Positions 12,498-23,500 of a DNA stretch of 64,000 nt are shown piece after piece. The notes beneath the pieces are model-generated. The model worked only from the letters and a program-made list of their open reading frames with translations, was not told the origin of the DNA and ran no database searches. The translations under genes and the position numbers were made by a program. The stretch covers positions 27,370,627 through 27,434,626 of the forward strand of contig CM067070.1 in assembly GCA_033980235.1 (NCBI GenBank), given 5' to 3'. How positions within the stretch are numbered: the first letter of the stretch is position 1; the number at the start of each line of letters is the position of its first letter. The DNA is from Diadema setosum. Its lineage: Eukaryota > Echinodermata > Echinoidea > Diadematoida > Diadematidae.

Positions 12498-12611
12498 ATG
12501 GACCAAGGCGTTACTACCTCCTTTTCGGACTTTGAGATACGTGCTGTTGAGTTGACTTCATATGGAAACCTTGGGAGTGAGTCACGATACATCAGACACC
12601 GCGTACTCTGA
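12498..12611 (+). CDS. Upstream ORF overlapping the start of TM2 gene 2
   Basis: An ATG at 12498 has A at -3 and G at +4, a better context than the main ATG (C at -3). It opens a 37-codon frame that ends at TGA 12609-12611, inside the main coding sequence and in another frame. Scanning ribosomes would meet this start first if the transcript begins upstream of it. The transcription start is not known, so a translational damping role is inference. Confidence 0.35.
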   Translation: MDQGVTTSFSDFEIRAVELTSYGNLGSESRYIRHRVL

Positions 12612-13489
12612 GGACACTTCTGCAACGGTAACAAGTGACGCGATAAACACGTTCGGTGTCACGTCCCATCGCGCTGGGGCAGATTCAGAGACCTCAACCG
12701 AGGTGGACACGGGAAGGGACAGTGCTGTCCAACCCTCCAGACATGACCCGCATACACTAGGGAATTACCAGCCTGTATCTGGGGATGATTCATCGGGAAA
12801 AGACCACTCGAGTGTCACCATGGAAAGGCAATACCCTCCTCACGAACCTGAAGCCCCCTCCAGAGGAGGATATTCACATGGTGATGACAACCAATCAACG
12901 ACAGTTGGTGTCATCCCTAGCATTATTTCAACAGAGGAGGACAATCCCGCCGAGGGCAGTCGAAGTACAACGAGTGTGGAGGAAACCAGAGGATCTGTGA
13001 CGGAACCACCACCCTCAGTAACTGGTGGAGTAACCCTTCTTCTACCACCGCAGACTGTGCGGAGGGGCAGCACCGACCACGCTGCAGCGTCCGGTGATGA
13101 CACCCTCCACATTCACGAAGATACCTTTGCAGAATCCACTTCAAACGTCCCTCAGAGGGGGAGTCAGAATCCGCTCTTACTAAGTCCGGAGAAATCTCTC
13201 TTTGAGGCCTACCTCCTATGTGTTCCCTTTGGGATCTTCGGCGCGCATCACTTCTACCTGGGGAACCGATCCTTTGGCTTCCTGTACCTGTTCACCTTGG
13301 GGCTCTTCACCATTGGGTGGATAGTAGATCTGCTGACGCTGAAGTTGACCGTCAAGGAGGTGAACAGACAGCTGAAGGAGGCAGACGAAAACGGGTTGAA
13401 AACGGACGATTTTGGCAGCTTCAGTCGGCTCTATGAGACATCTCTCCTCCAGGCATACCTGTTTGCGCTTCCCCCTCTCGGGATATTGG
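12562..13489 (+). CDS. Four-TM2-domain membrane protein 2, exon 1
   Basis: First of two coding exons of a 1057-residue protein; this exon gives residues 1-309 and one base of codon 310. An in-frame TGA at 12553-12555 precedes the ATG, so no earlier start in this exon is possible. Residues 1-210 are a long polar stretch rich in Ser, Thr, Asp and Glu, probably disordered and without a signal peptide. The first TM2 domain is at 213-262 with loop GAHHFYLGNRSFG, followed by a charged linker (263-292) and the first helix of TM2-2 (294-310). The exon ends with G at 13489 before the donor GTAGGC, the same phase and domain position as in the upstream paralogue. The leader has no counterpart in paralogue 1, whose N-terminus is much shorter. 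Confidence 0.88.
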
Positions 13490-14443
13490 GTAGGCTCATT
13501 TTGACAACTTTGATTACTCCTGTTCAAGAATGAATATAGGTGATTTTCATTAGTAGTTTTTATTATCATTATTTTTAGACGGCATGCACTGGTTGTAATT
13601 ATCTACCTTACACACAAATACACACACGTAATTCTCCAAACACTACCAGAAAATGAATTCCTGCTGAATATGTTTGACTTTGATTTTTGCAAAGGGCCTT
13701 GATAAATTTATTTGTAGCTAAAGTCAATTATTCATTTATAAGAATAGAGTAAATTAGCTCTTGGCAATTTTACATTTTTTTTCTTAACAAATGCATGGCA
13801 TATTTTTCTTTCAAAGAGCACCGCATTTTAGAAAAGGATGGTTCTGCCACAAAATAGATTTATAGAGTTTCCCGGTAACACACGAAGACAGAGACTTATA
13901 ATAACTATATTATGCTGCTAACATTTGGGATTTACAATTTTAAGAGAGCTAGCAGCGTTGGTTCCAAACGAGACACCGAGTTTGACTCATCATCCCTAGT
14001 CCCACATAATGGAAAAAGCATATGGTTGATAGTAATGTAGTAGGGTGTGTGGTGCAACTAAATATAGACAAGGTATGCCGCCTTCAGTTCCATATGTAGA
14101 CACTACTGCAAAGTCTTAACGATAGACGTTAGAGGCAAATATATTTTTATTTTCTTCAATCATTTCTTGCCCAGATATAGCTGAAGGAAACTGACAGATG
14201 GTCGGAAAATATTTTTGAAGCAAACCACGCGTATGGATATATGAATGTTGATATAGTTAAATATGCGTTCATGATAATCACTAATTCAACTTCAACAATA
14301 CGGTGTTAAAACATAATTTTGATGATATGCTTGAATACTTAAATGATTGACTCAATGATTAAAAAATGAACTTTTGATCAAGTTTAAAACTATGATATGA
14401 TATTGGTTACTGTTTCGATGTTTTCATCTGATTTTGTAAACAG
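13490..14443 (+). other. Intron of TM2 gene 2 (phase 1)
   Basis: Donor GTAGGC at 13490 and acceptor ttttgtaaacag ending at 14443. AT-rich, with no recognisable repeat or exon. It is about twice the length of the homologous intron in TM2 gene 1. Confidence 0.82.
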
Positions 14444-16689
14444 GTTGCCATAATTTTGCGATGGATAGAATCAGGTTTGGCGTCCTCTATTTCTTCACCA
14501 TCGGTCTCTACTTCTTCGGCTGGATTGCCGATCTTTTTCGAATGCCATTCATTGTCCGTAGGCGCAACAGAGAGGTGCGACTCTATCGCCAGGGTCTGCC
14601 GCCCCCACCGGCGTGGGAGAAGCTGTACCTCGATGAGGCCTATGTGCTTGCTCTGCCATTCGGCGTCTTGGGCTTTCATCACTTCTATCTTCGGAGGTAC
14701 TTCTTCGGCGTCGTCTACGCGATGACACTCGGCTTGTTTGGGATACTCACCCTCATCGATCTTTTCCGTATGTCGCGTCTCCTGGAGAGAAGGAAGACTG
14801 AACTTAAGGAAAAGTCGCGACAGATTTATCTCGATGACGCCTACATGCTTGCTGTTCCTTTCGGGTTCCTCGGATTCCACCACTTCTACATGAAGCGGTA
14901 CGCTTGGGGCTTTTTCTATCTTTTTACGCTAGGACTCTGCGGAGTGGGCTGGATTGGAGATCTCTATAGGCTGCCCTCGCTCGTCGAACGCGAAAACGTC
15001 TTGATTAAGTTTCACGACCTTACCCGCATGTCCGGTGGCGAACAAGCGAGGGTGCCCAACAGGTACAACATTATTGGACCACTGATGAGGCGACGTGAAA
15101 CGACGAGTATCGTGCAAGAATCTGTTCAAGAAACTAACAGCAATGTAGTTGAAAATCCTATTGCAATTGACTTGTCCACCCGGTTGACGCAGGGCGTGTC
15201 TCCGCAAATAATAACTGAAGAGAATACACCTCCTTCTCCCAGTAATGCTCCGGTACGACAGGAGCCACTCTCAACGGAAACATCTAGAGAGCAGTCTAGT
15301 GGAAATGGAAATACACTTTCACCGGAGGCAAGAGAAGTCCATGAAATCCAGCTTGAGAGAAACCCGGTTGCGTGGTCCGATCACTCGTTGATGCCACCAA
15401 CAGAGGGACCGAGAGAGCAACAAGTAGACCAGATCATGCTGGTAGCCATCCCTCTTGACGAACACGGACAACCTCTGTGGGCCCAGGGCCACCAGACGAC
15501 TGCAGAGGAGATCGCTCAATTCCGACAACGCAGTACTCCGTCACCAAGGCCAGAAGATAGTTCCATGTCTCAACTTTACGACGAACCTCCTCCGCCTTAC
15601 AGTCCACCAACCCAAAGTTTAGATTACAGGTCCTTTACGGCTCCTGTCGACATCCAGACAGAAAGATTCGCACACCAATCCTCGCTAGTCTCCCCGCAAC
15701 CTCAAACCGAACGAGTGGATATCAATCAGTTAATTGGAGAGTCAAATAATATGATGCACGATGAAATTACAGACGAGAATCACGAAGATAGAGGTTCGGA
15801 TCTTGGAGACAGTAATAATGCAGACAGCAGCTCTGTACAAATAGAGGAGGCCCAATATAGATTCATCGCACAAGTTGAAAAATTACGTAATCTTTCTGTG
15901 TCACACCCCCAGACATCGGCATCGGAAACGTCAAACCGCGTCACTCAGACTCGGAGTACTGAGGAAGAAAACGACTCCGTCAATGCTTATCCCAAAAGCA
16001 AAGAGGGACGAAGTGATTGGCTTGATGACGACGACGATCTAGTGATCGGCAGAGCTCGCGATATCGAGAGCAACAATGCGATTCCTGATAGCACAATCCG
16101 AGCGGAGGTCAACGACGGTGACGAAACCAAGAATGTCCTCGATAAGGATACTTTGAAGGACATGAGGTCGGATTGGCTGGATGATAATCACGAGTTAGTC
16201 GTGGGGCGCGCAGGGGACTTGATCACGTGTTCAGACAATGATGAATCCAGCCGTAAGTCATCGCAAGAAGGAGATTCTACGCCTGACATAGAGGGCGCTC
16301 TATTGGAAAGCACTGGGATCACCACTCGAGGACACGACTGCTTCCGGGGTACAAGCGACATTGACACTGTGGTGACTGCGCTGGTGCGCAAAGAAGGAAC
16401 AGGAGATGACGGGTTTATTGTAATCAATGAAAATGAAAACGTTGAGAGTGAAGAGAGCCATACTGATACGTATGAACCAATGGACATGCGTGACCAAAAT
16501 CACACAAACACATCGGAGAAAGGGTTACACTATAGCGAGGCAGAAGCAATAAAGACCAGTAGTGAATCTGGCATTGGACGGCTGCAGACTGATTCGCCTT
16601 CGAACAGCACAAATGTATCAGTTACGGCTCACAATGAAACTGGTTTAAGTAGCTCCGGACCAGACATCCATGAAATGACAGAACTGTGA
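14444..16689 (+). CDS. Four-TM2-domain membrane protein 2, exon 2
   Basis: Joins exon 1 as G + GT and ends at TGA 16687-16689 (residues 310-1057). It completes TM2-2, whose loop is unusual (GCHNFAMDRIRFG lacks the usual FYL), and adds TM2-3 (372-420, GFHHFYLRR) and TM2-4 (438-488, GFHHFYMKR). The tail of about 570 residues is acidic and has no helix. At 642-658 it carries LVAIPLDEHGQPLWAQG, matching the tail motif of paralogue 1. At 691-695 it has PPPPY, a potential WW-domain ligand. At 832-850 and 884-902 it has two copies of a SDWLDD...LV[IV]GRA unit 52 residues apart. The layout suggests eight helices with a long cytosolic tail that recruits partners. No family with a known function is recognised beyond TM2. 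Confidence 0.9.
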
Positions 16690-17065
16690 CGATTGATTAT
16701 ATCGGTAATGATGAACTCCCGGTTACAAAGAGCAAAAATTAGTTATTTAGAATTAGAAAGCATTCATACCGTGCTGTTTTAAACATGCACGTTTGTTAGG
16801 CACCTTAGGGGAAGAGGAAGTATGTCCTTTAGGAGAAGTACACTATAGATCAATCAGTCCAGTTGTCAGAGAAAACAGCACATCAGGGCCCTGCTGCAAC
16901 AAAGATGCAATCAAACATAATTCAGAAAAAAAAAACATAAGTCCGGTGACAGCCAATCAGATTTGAGTATTTGGGCCCTAATGACTTTATTTTGTGACTA
17001 AGCTGTTCGATCTTAGCTTTTATACAATGGGACTCTGGTTTGTATAAATTTACTGGTCTCACAAG
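16690..17065. other. Region downstream of TM2 gene 2
   Basis: Non-coding. I see no perfect AATAAA soon after the stop, so the 3' end of the transcript cannot be placed. A short A run lies at about 16926-16935. Confidence 0.5.
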
Positions 17066-17069
17066 AAAC

Positions 17070-17310
17070 AGACATTCGGCCGAATGCATAAACGCTAGCA
17101 ATTGCTTGTGCTAGCCTTTTACTCGAATCCGTATGCATAAAAACAACCAATTGCTTGCTGCCCGCGAGCAATTGCTTAGAGACCAAGCATTTGCTTAAAA
17201 ACGTAAAAACATACCATTTGCTATAGTTCTTGCTAGCAATTGCTTACGATTTTCCAAGCTCTGTAAAATGAGCTTGAGCTTTTGCTTAACCGGAACGTTC
17301 CCTTTTAAGT
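17070..17310. repeat. AAGCAATTGCTT-type palindromic repeat, copy 1
   Basis: The palindrome gcaattgc recurs several times here, beginning with ccgaatgcataaacgctagc. An inverted relative lies at 39690-39870 and ends ttttatgcattcggccc, the reverse complement of this left edge. Non-coding; probably a MITE family. Confidence 0.7.
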
Positions 17311-17451
17311 ATCGTTTTCATATTCATGAAAGAAAGACCACACTTGTGAAGGAGTGGTACAAATTTATAAGAAATTACTCATAAGTAGTGTAAGAAACTT
17401 TTTCATTTCAACAACGGGAATGTCCAGTAGTTAGCACGCAAAATATGATGA

Positions 17452-19040
17452 ACTAGAAATGTCGCTTTGGCGACTGGTATGCCTCCGCCATAATGCATGA
17501 TTTTCCCAATAGGTCTAGATAGTACATGTGGACAATGTGTGATTACATTTTCACAAAATTGGCAAAATATTGAAATGACAAGTTTGTCACAAATGTGTTG
17601 AATGTTCGCCTTCCTTGACCTAGGTTTAATTGGATGAATAGGAGAGCATGTATCTAGGGATTTAAGGACTTTAACTTGACTTTGACCCATTTATACATTT
17701 AGGCATTGAGTAATTTTCAAGGTACAGGTGTGGAGAAAAAGTGCAATTTCTGAATTGAATAGTAAATTGTTACCATTTTCATCAGGCCCTTGACCCTAAA
17801 ATTCATAAGATAATCACTTTCAGGTAGAACATGCATAATATGTACTAAGTTTCAAGATAACTTGAGCCACTTCCGAGATATGGAGGAAAAAGTTAGTTCA
17901 GCACTTTCACTTGATCTTTGACCTTTTGACCTTTGAGGCAAAAAAAGAAGAAAAAAAAAAACTTTCCAGAGAATTTCTATTAGGTTACACATGTATGCAT
18001 ACACCAAGTGTAAAAAAAAAAAAAAACCTGCTGGCATTGCATGATAGGAGGGAAATAGTAAAATTTTGAAGTGTTGCACTTGACCTTTGACCCCTGACCT
18101 TTGACCCCATGAACCCTACATTCTCTAGATAATCACTTCCAGTCAGTATATGTATATACTATGTTCCATGAAGATACCTTGAACAATTTTCCAAGGTATG
18201 GAGAAAAAAAAAGAAGTTTTAACATTTTTACTTGACCTTTTGACCTTTGACCTCATGATCCAAACTTTCACCAGAGAATCTTAATTGGGTAATACATGTA
18301 TACACTAAGTTTCAAGAAAATATCTTCAGGCATTCAATAGATATGGTGGAAATAGTGAAATTTTTTGTATTTGACCCTGACCTTTTTACCTTTGACCTTT
18401 GACCTCATGACCCAAACTTTCACCAGAGAATCTTAATTGAGTAATACATGTATACACTAAGTTTCAAGAAAATATCTTCAGGCATTCAATAGATATGGTG
18501 GAAATAGTGAAATTTTATGTATTTGACCCTGACCTTTTGACCTTTGAAATTTGACCTCATGACCCAAACTTTCACCAGAGAATCTTAATTGGGTAATACA
18601 TGTATACACTAAGTTTCAAGAAAATATCTTCAGGCATTCAATAGATATGGTGGAAATAGTGAAATTTTATGTATTTGACCCTGACCTTTTGACCTTTGAC
18701 CTCATGACCCAAAATTTCATCAGAGAATCTTAATTGGGTAATACATGTATACACTAAGTTTCAAGAAAATATCTTCAGGCATTCAATAGATATGGTGGAA
18801 ATGGTGAAATATTATGTATTTGACCTTGACCCTTTGACCTTGAGCATGTGCACCCAACAGTTGATAGGCACAACTTCACCCCCTAATATACATACATGCC
18901 AAGTTTCATTAGGATACCTCAACAGGTTTTGATAGTTACCTTGTCCACAAAATTCATTACGGACGGACGGAGGGACGGACGGACGGACGGACAACCCGAA
19001 AACATAATGCCTCCGGCACCACTTCGTGGCGGAGGCATAA
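17452..19040. mobile_element. TGACC-rich interspersed element, copy 1
   Basis: The sequence from actagaaatgtcgctttggc to tggcggaggcata is shared with 38232-39431. Thirteen-base inverted ends (tatgcctccgcca at 17478-17490; tggcggaggcata at 19027-19039) mark a DNA-element-like structure. Inside is a ~150-bp unit present about four times (phase marks at 18281, 18433, 18585 and 18730) with tgacctttgacctcatgacc. A GGAC tandem tract lies near the right end (about 18961-18991). No transposase is encoded. The minus-strand frame at 17403-17690 recurs in copy 2 only because the DNA is repeated. Confidence 0.85.
18241..18702. promoter_or_regulatory. Cluster of DR1/DR2-like nuclear receptor half-site repeats
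   Basis: TGACCTTTGACCT (reverse complement AGGTCAAAGGTCA, an ideal DR1) occurs at 18241-18253, 18393-18405 and 18690-18702. A DR2 spacing (TGACCTTTTGACCT) is at 18233-18246. These match the consensus of RXR, HNF4 and COUP-TF type receptors (known for animals in general). Their use here is inference. Confidence 0.45.
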
Positions 19041-19049
19041 CAAAAGGAA

Positions 19050-19500
19050 ATGTGAGGATGCCATCGGGGAAAATGGGACGCTCTGATTGTTCTTTGTCTA
19101 CTACTTGTTGCAGAAAATGAAATTGTTTGAACCAAGCCAGTTACCAGTTCCCACGAATGTACAATAGTGTGCAAACTTTTGGATATTGCTCTTGTGAGAA
19201 GTAAACATTTTTTGTTTTTTCTAACCCACCTGTTCAAATCCGGTATATTTCAATACTTACAATGCAGTTTACATGCATTAGCTATACATTGCTAGTAGGG
19301 CTAGCCTCGAGCATGCTGTCATGTCCCCAGCATGATCAACCCTTATCATAAATATTTCCATGAAATTTGAATAGCGCCTCTTGTATATGAGTAAAATGGC
19401 CGCACGCCCTCCTTTCTGTATCACGAAGATTATGTAATGGACCTAGCTTGTACTGTAGAGGAGTCGTCGAATGGGGGGGGGGGGGGGTGCATCCCCACAA

Positions 19501-19552
<52 letters not shown>

Positions 19553-22490
19553 TTTTTAACACACAAAACCGGACGAAAACGGAGAAAGAAACATCGAAAA
19601 AAAAACAAACACTCTGAAGACTCCGGGCTTTCTAGCGTTCTGCTATGGGATTCTCACCGTTGAATGGGAAAGGAGAAGGTTAGGGAGGGGCATTGATCCT
19701 TGACAAAACCAACCATTAACAGCCCCCCCCCCCCCCCCCCCCCCGCAGCTGGACCAAAGATAACGGCGCTATTAGAAATTAAAAAAAAAATGCCGCGGCA
19801 TATCATGACATCCCCATTTCCGCCTTCAGAGACTGCATTACAAGGAACGCTCGAGAATACGTTGCTTACCTCACGCATTGGTCGAATGGAAAAAAATGTC
19901 ATATTCCCTGGACCCCTCCTTGTATTTGGTGCTGCGTCATAAGCTGAACATGGTGCACGTTGACATCACATACTAAACACGCAAAAACGAACACACATTT
20001 AAAACACCTTTTGGAAAGTATAGATCTGTTCAGTTTTAAAACACGTGTATTACGTCATCCGTAACACGGGGCTTCCAAAACAAGACGAAAAAAGAATGAG
20101 ATTGAATTTGTTATGCAATGAGTCAGTTGTGCATTGCTATGCTATGTCGGTGCACAAACCCAGTATGATCGACCGCTAGTTGTTAGGCATAGGGCTGCAT
20201 GTACTTGACAGTCGTAAATATAAATCTAACCCCCAAATCTCTCAAGGGGCGACCAATGTTGTACAGAGGCGGATAAATGTTGGTAGCTTCTCTCTGTACT
20301 GGTCGGGGATTAGGTAATCGCATAGACACCAATCATCATCAAATTTCCAAAAGTTAGAAAGAGACTAAATATTGCTTCACAACAGCAAATATAAAATGCG
20401 GGAGAATACTAAAATTTACATGGATAATGTCATTGCTGCTAACAGCATATTTATTCACCGACCTGCCTTCTCGTAGGTCTGAAACAGAGACAAGATTACA
20501 CAAGCAAATTTCTTTTCTTACTACACAATGGAACACATCACTCATCACTTAATTCTACACCTTTGGAGACCTTTACTTCTTTAACACTTCTTAAGGGAAG
20601 GGGAGGGGTTTTGTTAGTAGGGATATATGATGTTGATGGGTGTGGCCACTTATCTCGACGTCGGCATGGACGCGGGATGAGGTTCTCGCCTGCGTCCGTT
20701 GAGCAGTCTGCTGTCACGACCTCATGAAACACTTCGTCACCATCACCGTCTACCTTATATCAGTCTGACAGGGCGATTCAACATCTCCGATGACACCAGT
20801 CGACTATTTGGAGTTCGTTACACCCCAGATTGGTGTAAACCAAAATTTTGTCTTGTCGTGGTGTACAGTTTCTCAACTTGTCGTGATGTTGTTCACCAGT
20901 TAACTCGTTAACTCTTGGGCAGTTCAACCAAGATCCTCGTCACATTCACAGCGTCGATAGAGTTTAGTTGATTAATATGGAGGGGAGCATGATGTACAAG
21001 GAAGGGGATCTCCTGACTCTATCTATGTGGTCTCCAACTTTTCTTGACCTTCTCTATCTTCCGGTCTCTCTAATCACGTAGCTCCTCTGTTCTGTTTCCC
21101 CTCAAATAATCTTTGCTTAAACATGGTCTTTTATAACAAATTTACTATTGGCATCCTTTCCCTAAAATATTTCATTGGCTAAATCTAATTTTGGGGTGTG
21201 ATCTTCACTAGAAATTAATTTCTTATTGGTCGAATGTTTCATTAGCTCCTCCCATTTGTTTCTATGAAAATCCATTTTCTCTGATTCAATTCAATTTCCG
21301 ATTAACTCTCCCACTGTCTTTTAGTTTCTTTATTTCCTTCTTCTCTGTAACCACTGGTCAAGACTTTATTGTTTCTTGGATAGCAAAACGATAAACCAAA
21401 TGAATGCCAGAGTCCTTATGACGTCCAACGTCACCGTCATCGTTGTTCTGAGTCGTTGTCCCTGAATTTGTCATTGGATTTCCTGTCTGACCCACTCCAC
21501 TAAAGAACATTAAAATAAAAGTGAGAAATTCTGGCTGGAGAACGACCTTCTAGCCCAGAGGGTCATTCATGTTTAGGGATCAGAGGGCAAAAACACGTCA
21601 TTCCCGTAATTTGGATTGGGGCTTTGGGGATGGAGAGTGCAGGGGACTGACCACTAGCTGGAGAAAGTAGCCAATGTCAAACGCATAAATTCCTAAGACC
21701 AATAACTTTTCTTGGGAGAGGAGAAGTGACAAAAAAAGAACTGTAGCTGGAAGCAAAATAAAGGGTTTCATCGACTCCAAGAAGGGGAAAAGACTGATTC
21801 ATATTGACGTCACAGGGTGACTTGGAAAACAACTGTAATGCTTCTGTTTTCTTTAACTTTCTATCCTATTCTATTCCATTCTTTATTATATGTGCTAGTA
21901 GCCATCTGGTCTACATAAAGTAATTCCAGTAATCTTTTATACATTTCAAATTTGATAGCCGTAACCGATAAAAAGAGTGGCTTCTAGATGTAGCTTCAGA
22001 CTTCTATTAATCTAACCGTGGGTATGAATGAAACCATTTTTTAAAAACATGATACCCCGTTGGTACGACTAAGAGTATTCATTGCATTAAGATGGCCCTA
22101 TACATGCATGTTTACAGGCGTCACGACATCTTGAAAAGAATAGCTCATGCATGGTTGGGTCGCGGGAAATGCATAAATATATGAATGCACAAGTAAACCC
22201 CGTAGAACCAGCCTGCGGTTTGGTGACACTCAGGAGCAAAACATCATTCTGTCCATATGTAGTAACCGAGAAGATGAATATTTTCTCGGTTTTTTTTTTT
22301 TATCGAAATTTGTTCAAAATAAAACAGAGGTTGAAAATTAAAAAAAAAAAGTTCGTTAGTAAACAATTTCATTTTCCATTTCCTGATTGACGAACCGTCG
22401 GAATAACGAGCGTTATTTCATTTAAGAACTAGTAAACATTCAGAACAAATCAACAAATGTTGGGAAAAATGAATTATATTAACTTACGAA
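19050..22490. other. Gene-poor stretch
   Basis: I recognise no gene. It contains a G run (19473-19487), a (CA)n tract (19503-19550), a C run (19723-19744), and pyrimidine-rich DNA with CCAAT-like boxes around 21160-21330. A retroelement remnant at 20500-21500 is conceivable, but I see no paired terminal repeats or reverse transcriptase motifs. Confidence 0.5.
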
Positions 22491-22497
22491 TTTTTGA

Positions 22498-22720
22498 ATG
22501 AATGAATGAATGAATGAAAGATTGTTTATTGATCATCAAACTTCACAGCCGAATGGCTGAATTGGTCTGATTTACATCGATAAAAATACAGTGAGACAAA
22601 ATAAATTACATATACAAGACACAAAGAAATATAATTCATTAAGACGACGACAATAACAACAACAACAACAAATATCAGTACATCAATAGTGGCAATACAG
22701 TAAGTATATAAATCACATTA
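22498..22720 (-). mobile_element. Possible 3' tail of a non-LTR retrotransposon
   Basis: A run of tgaa/gaat repeats at 22498-22518 is followed by a sequence that, read on the minus strand, resembles a retrotransposon 3' end with a short-repeat tail. The LINE at 58390-60417 has a comparable pentamer tail. There is no coding sequence left. Confidence 0.4.
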
Positions 22721-22844
22721 CAACAAAGGTTGAGTTATACTAAAAGGTTGAGTTGAGTGAAAAGAAAATTAAACCCGGTTTACATATATGTACCTTATAT
22801 CCTCCATTATTGACATATCACAACTATTTCAGCTAATAAAAAGG

Positions 22845-23075
22845 TTAAGAAGAGAGAGGAGGCGTGGAATGAGGAATGTTGAGAGATACAGAATGCTACA
22901 TGAAGTGTGAGGCTGAGACAGGAACAGAGTGACGTGGAGAGAGGAGATACTAATAGAGGCTTGGGGAGGAGAAAAGGGAGGCACAGAGGGAGAGCAGGAG
23001 AAATGTAAGTATAACGGAGAGGAAGAAGAGGAGTGAGTAGGGGGAAAAAGGAGGAAAGAAAGGGAAAGAAACTGT
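22845..23075. repeat. Purine-rich (GA-rich) tract
   Basis: About 230 bases of almost pure A and G on the plus strand, with units such as gagagagg and ggaggaa. Low complexity, no gene. Confidence 0.85.
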
Positions 23076-23500
23076 ATGTATCTGGGTAACAGTAAAAATA
23101 GACAATTCAAACATAATGAAAATAAAGATGTAAGCACATTATTGCACTTCAGTTGAAATAAGGACAAATAATGACATAAACATGTATCTATTTAAACTTC
23201 TACATATAAATACTTAGAATTATTCAATCTTAATACGAGTTCTTTAATTATCAAAATATATACAGAAATAGATACACTATATAGGCAATTGTGAACAAAT
23301 GCAAAACCAATAATGATAATATGATTCCGTCATTAAATAATTAAGTCTCAAACTTTCACCAAATCTCTAAAGGATATATGCGTGTATTCAAATTTCATGA
23401 ACATAACATGCTTCCTTTCTAATCTCTTAACCATTACCCTTCAGACTCTGACTTGTACCACAAAGACTCACATTTTCTTGGCTAAAGCTCTCTATCGACA

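Noticed and set aside
17403..17690. 95-codon minus-strand frame that recurs at 38157-38471
   Set aside because: The recurrence is explained by the two copies of the same interspersed element, and the frame covers only part of it with no domain.
20500..21500. LTR retrotransposon remnant
   Set aside because: I could not find paired terminal repeats, a primer binding site or reverse transcriptase motifs.
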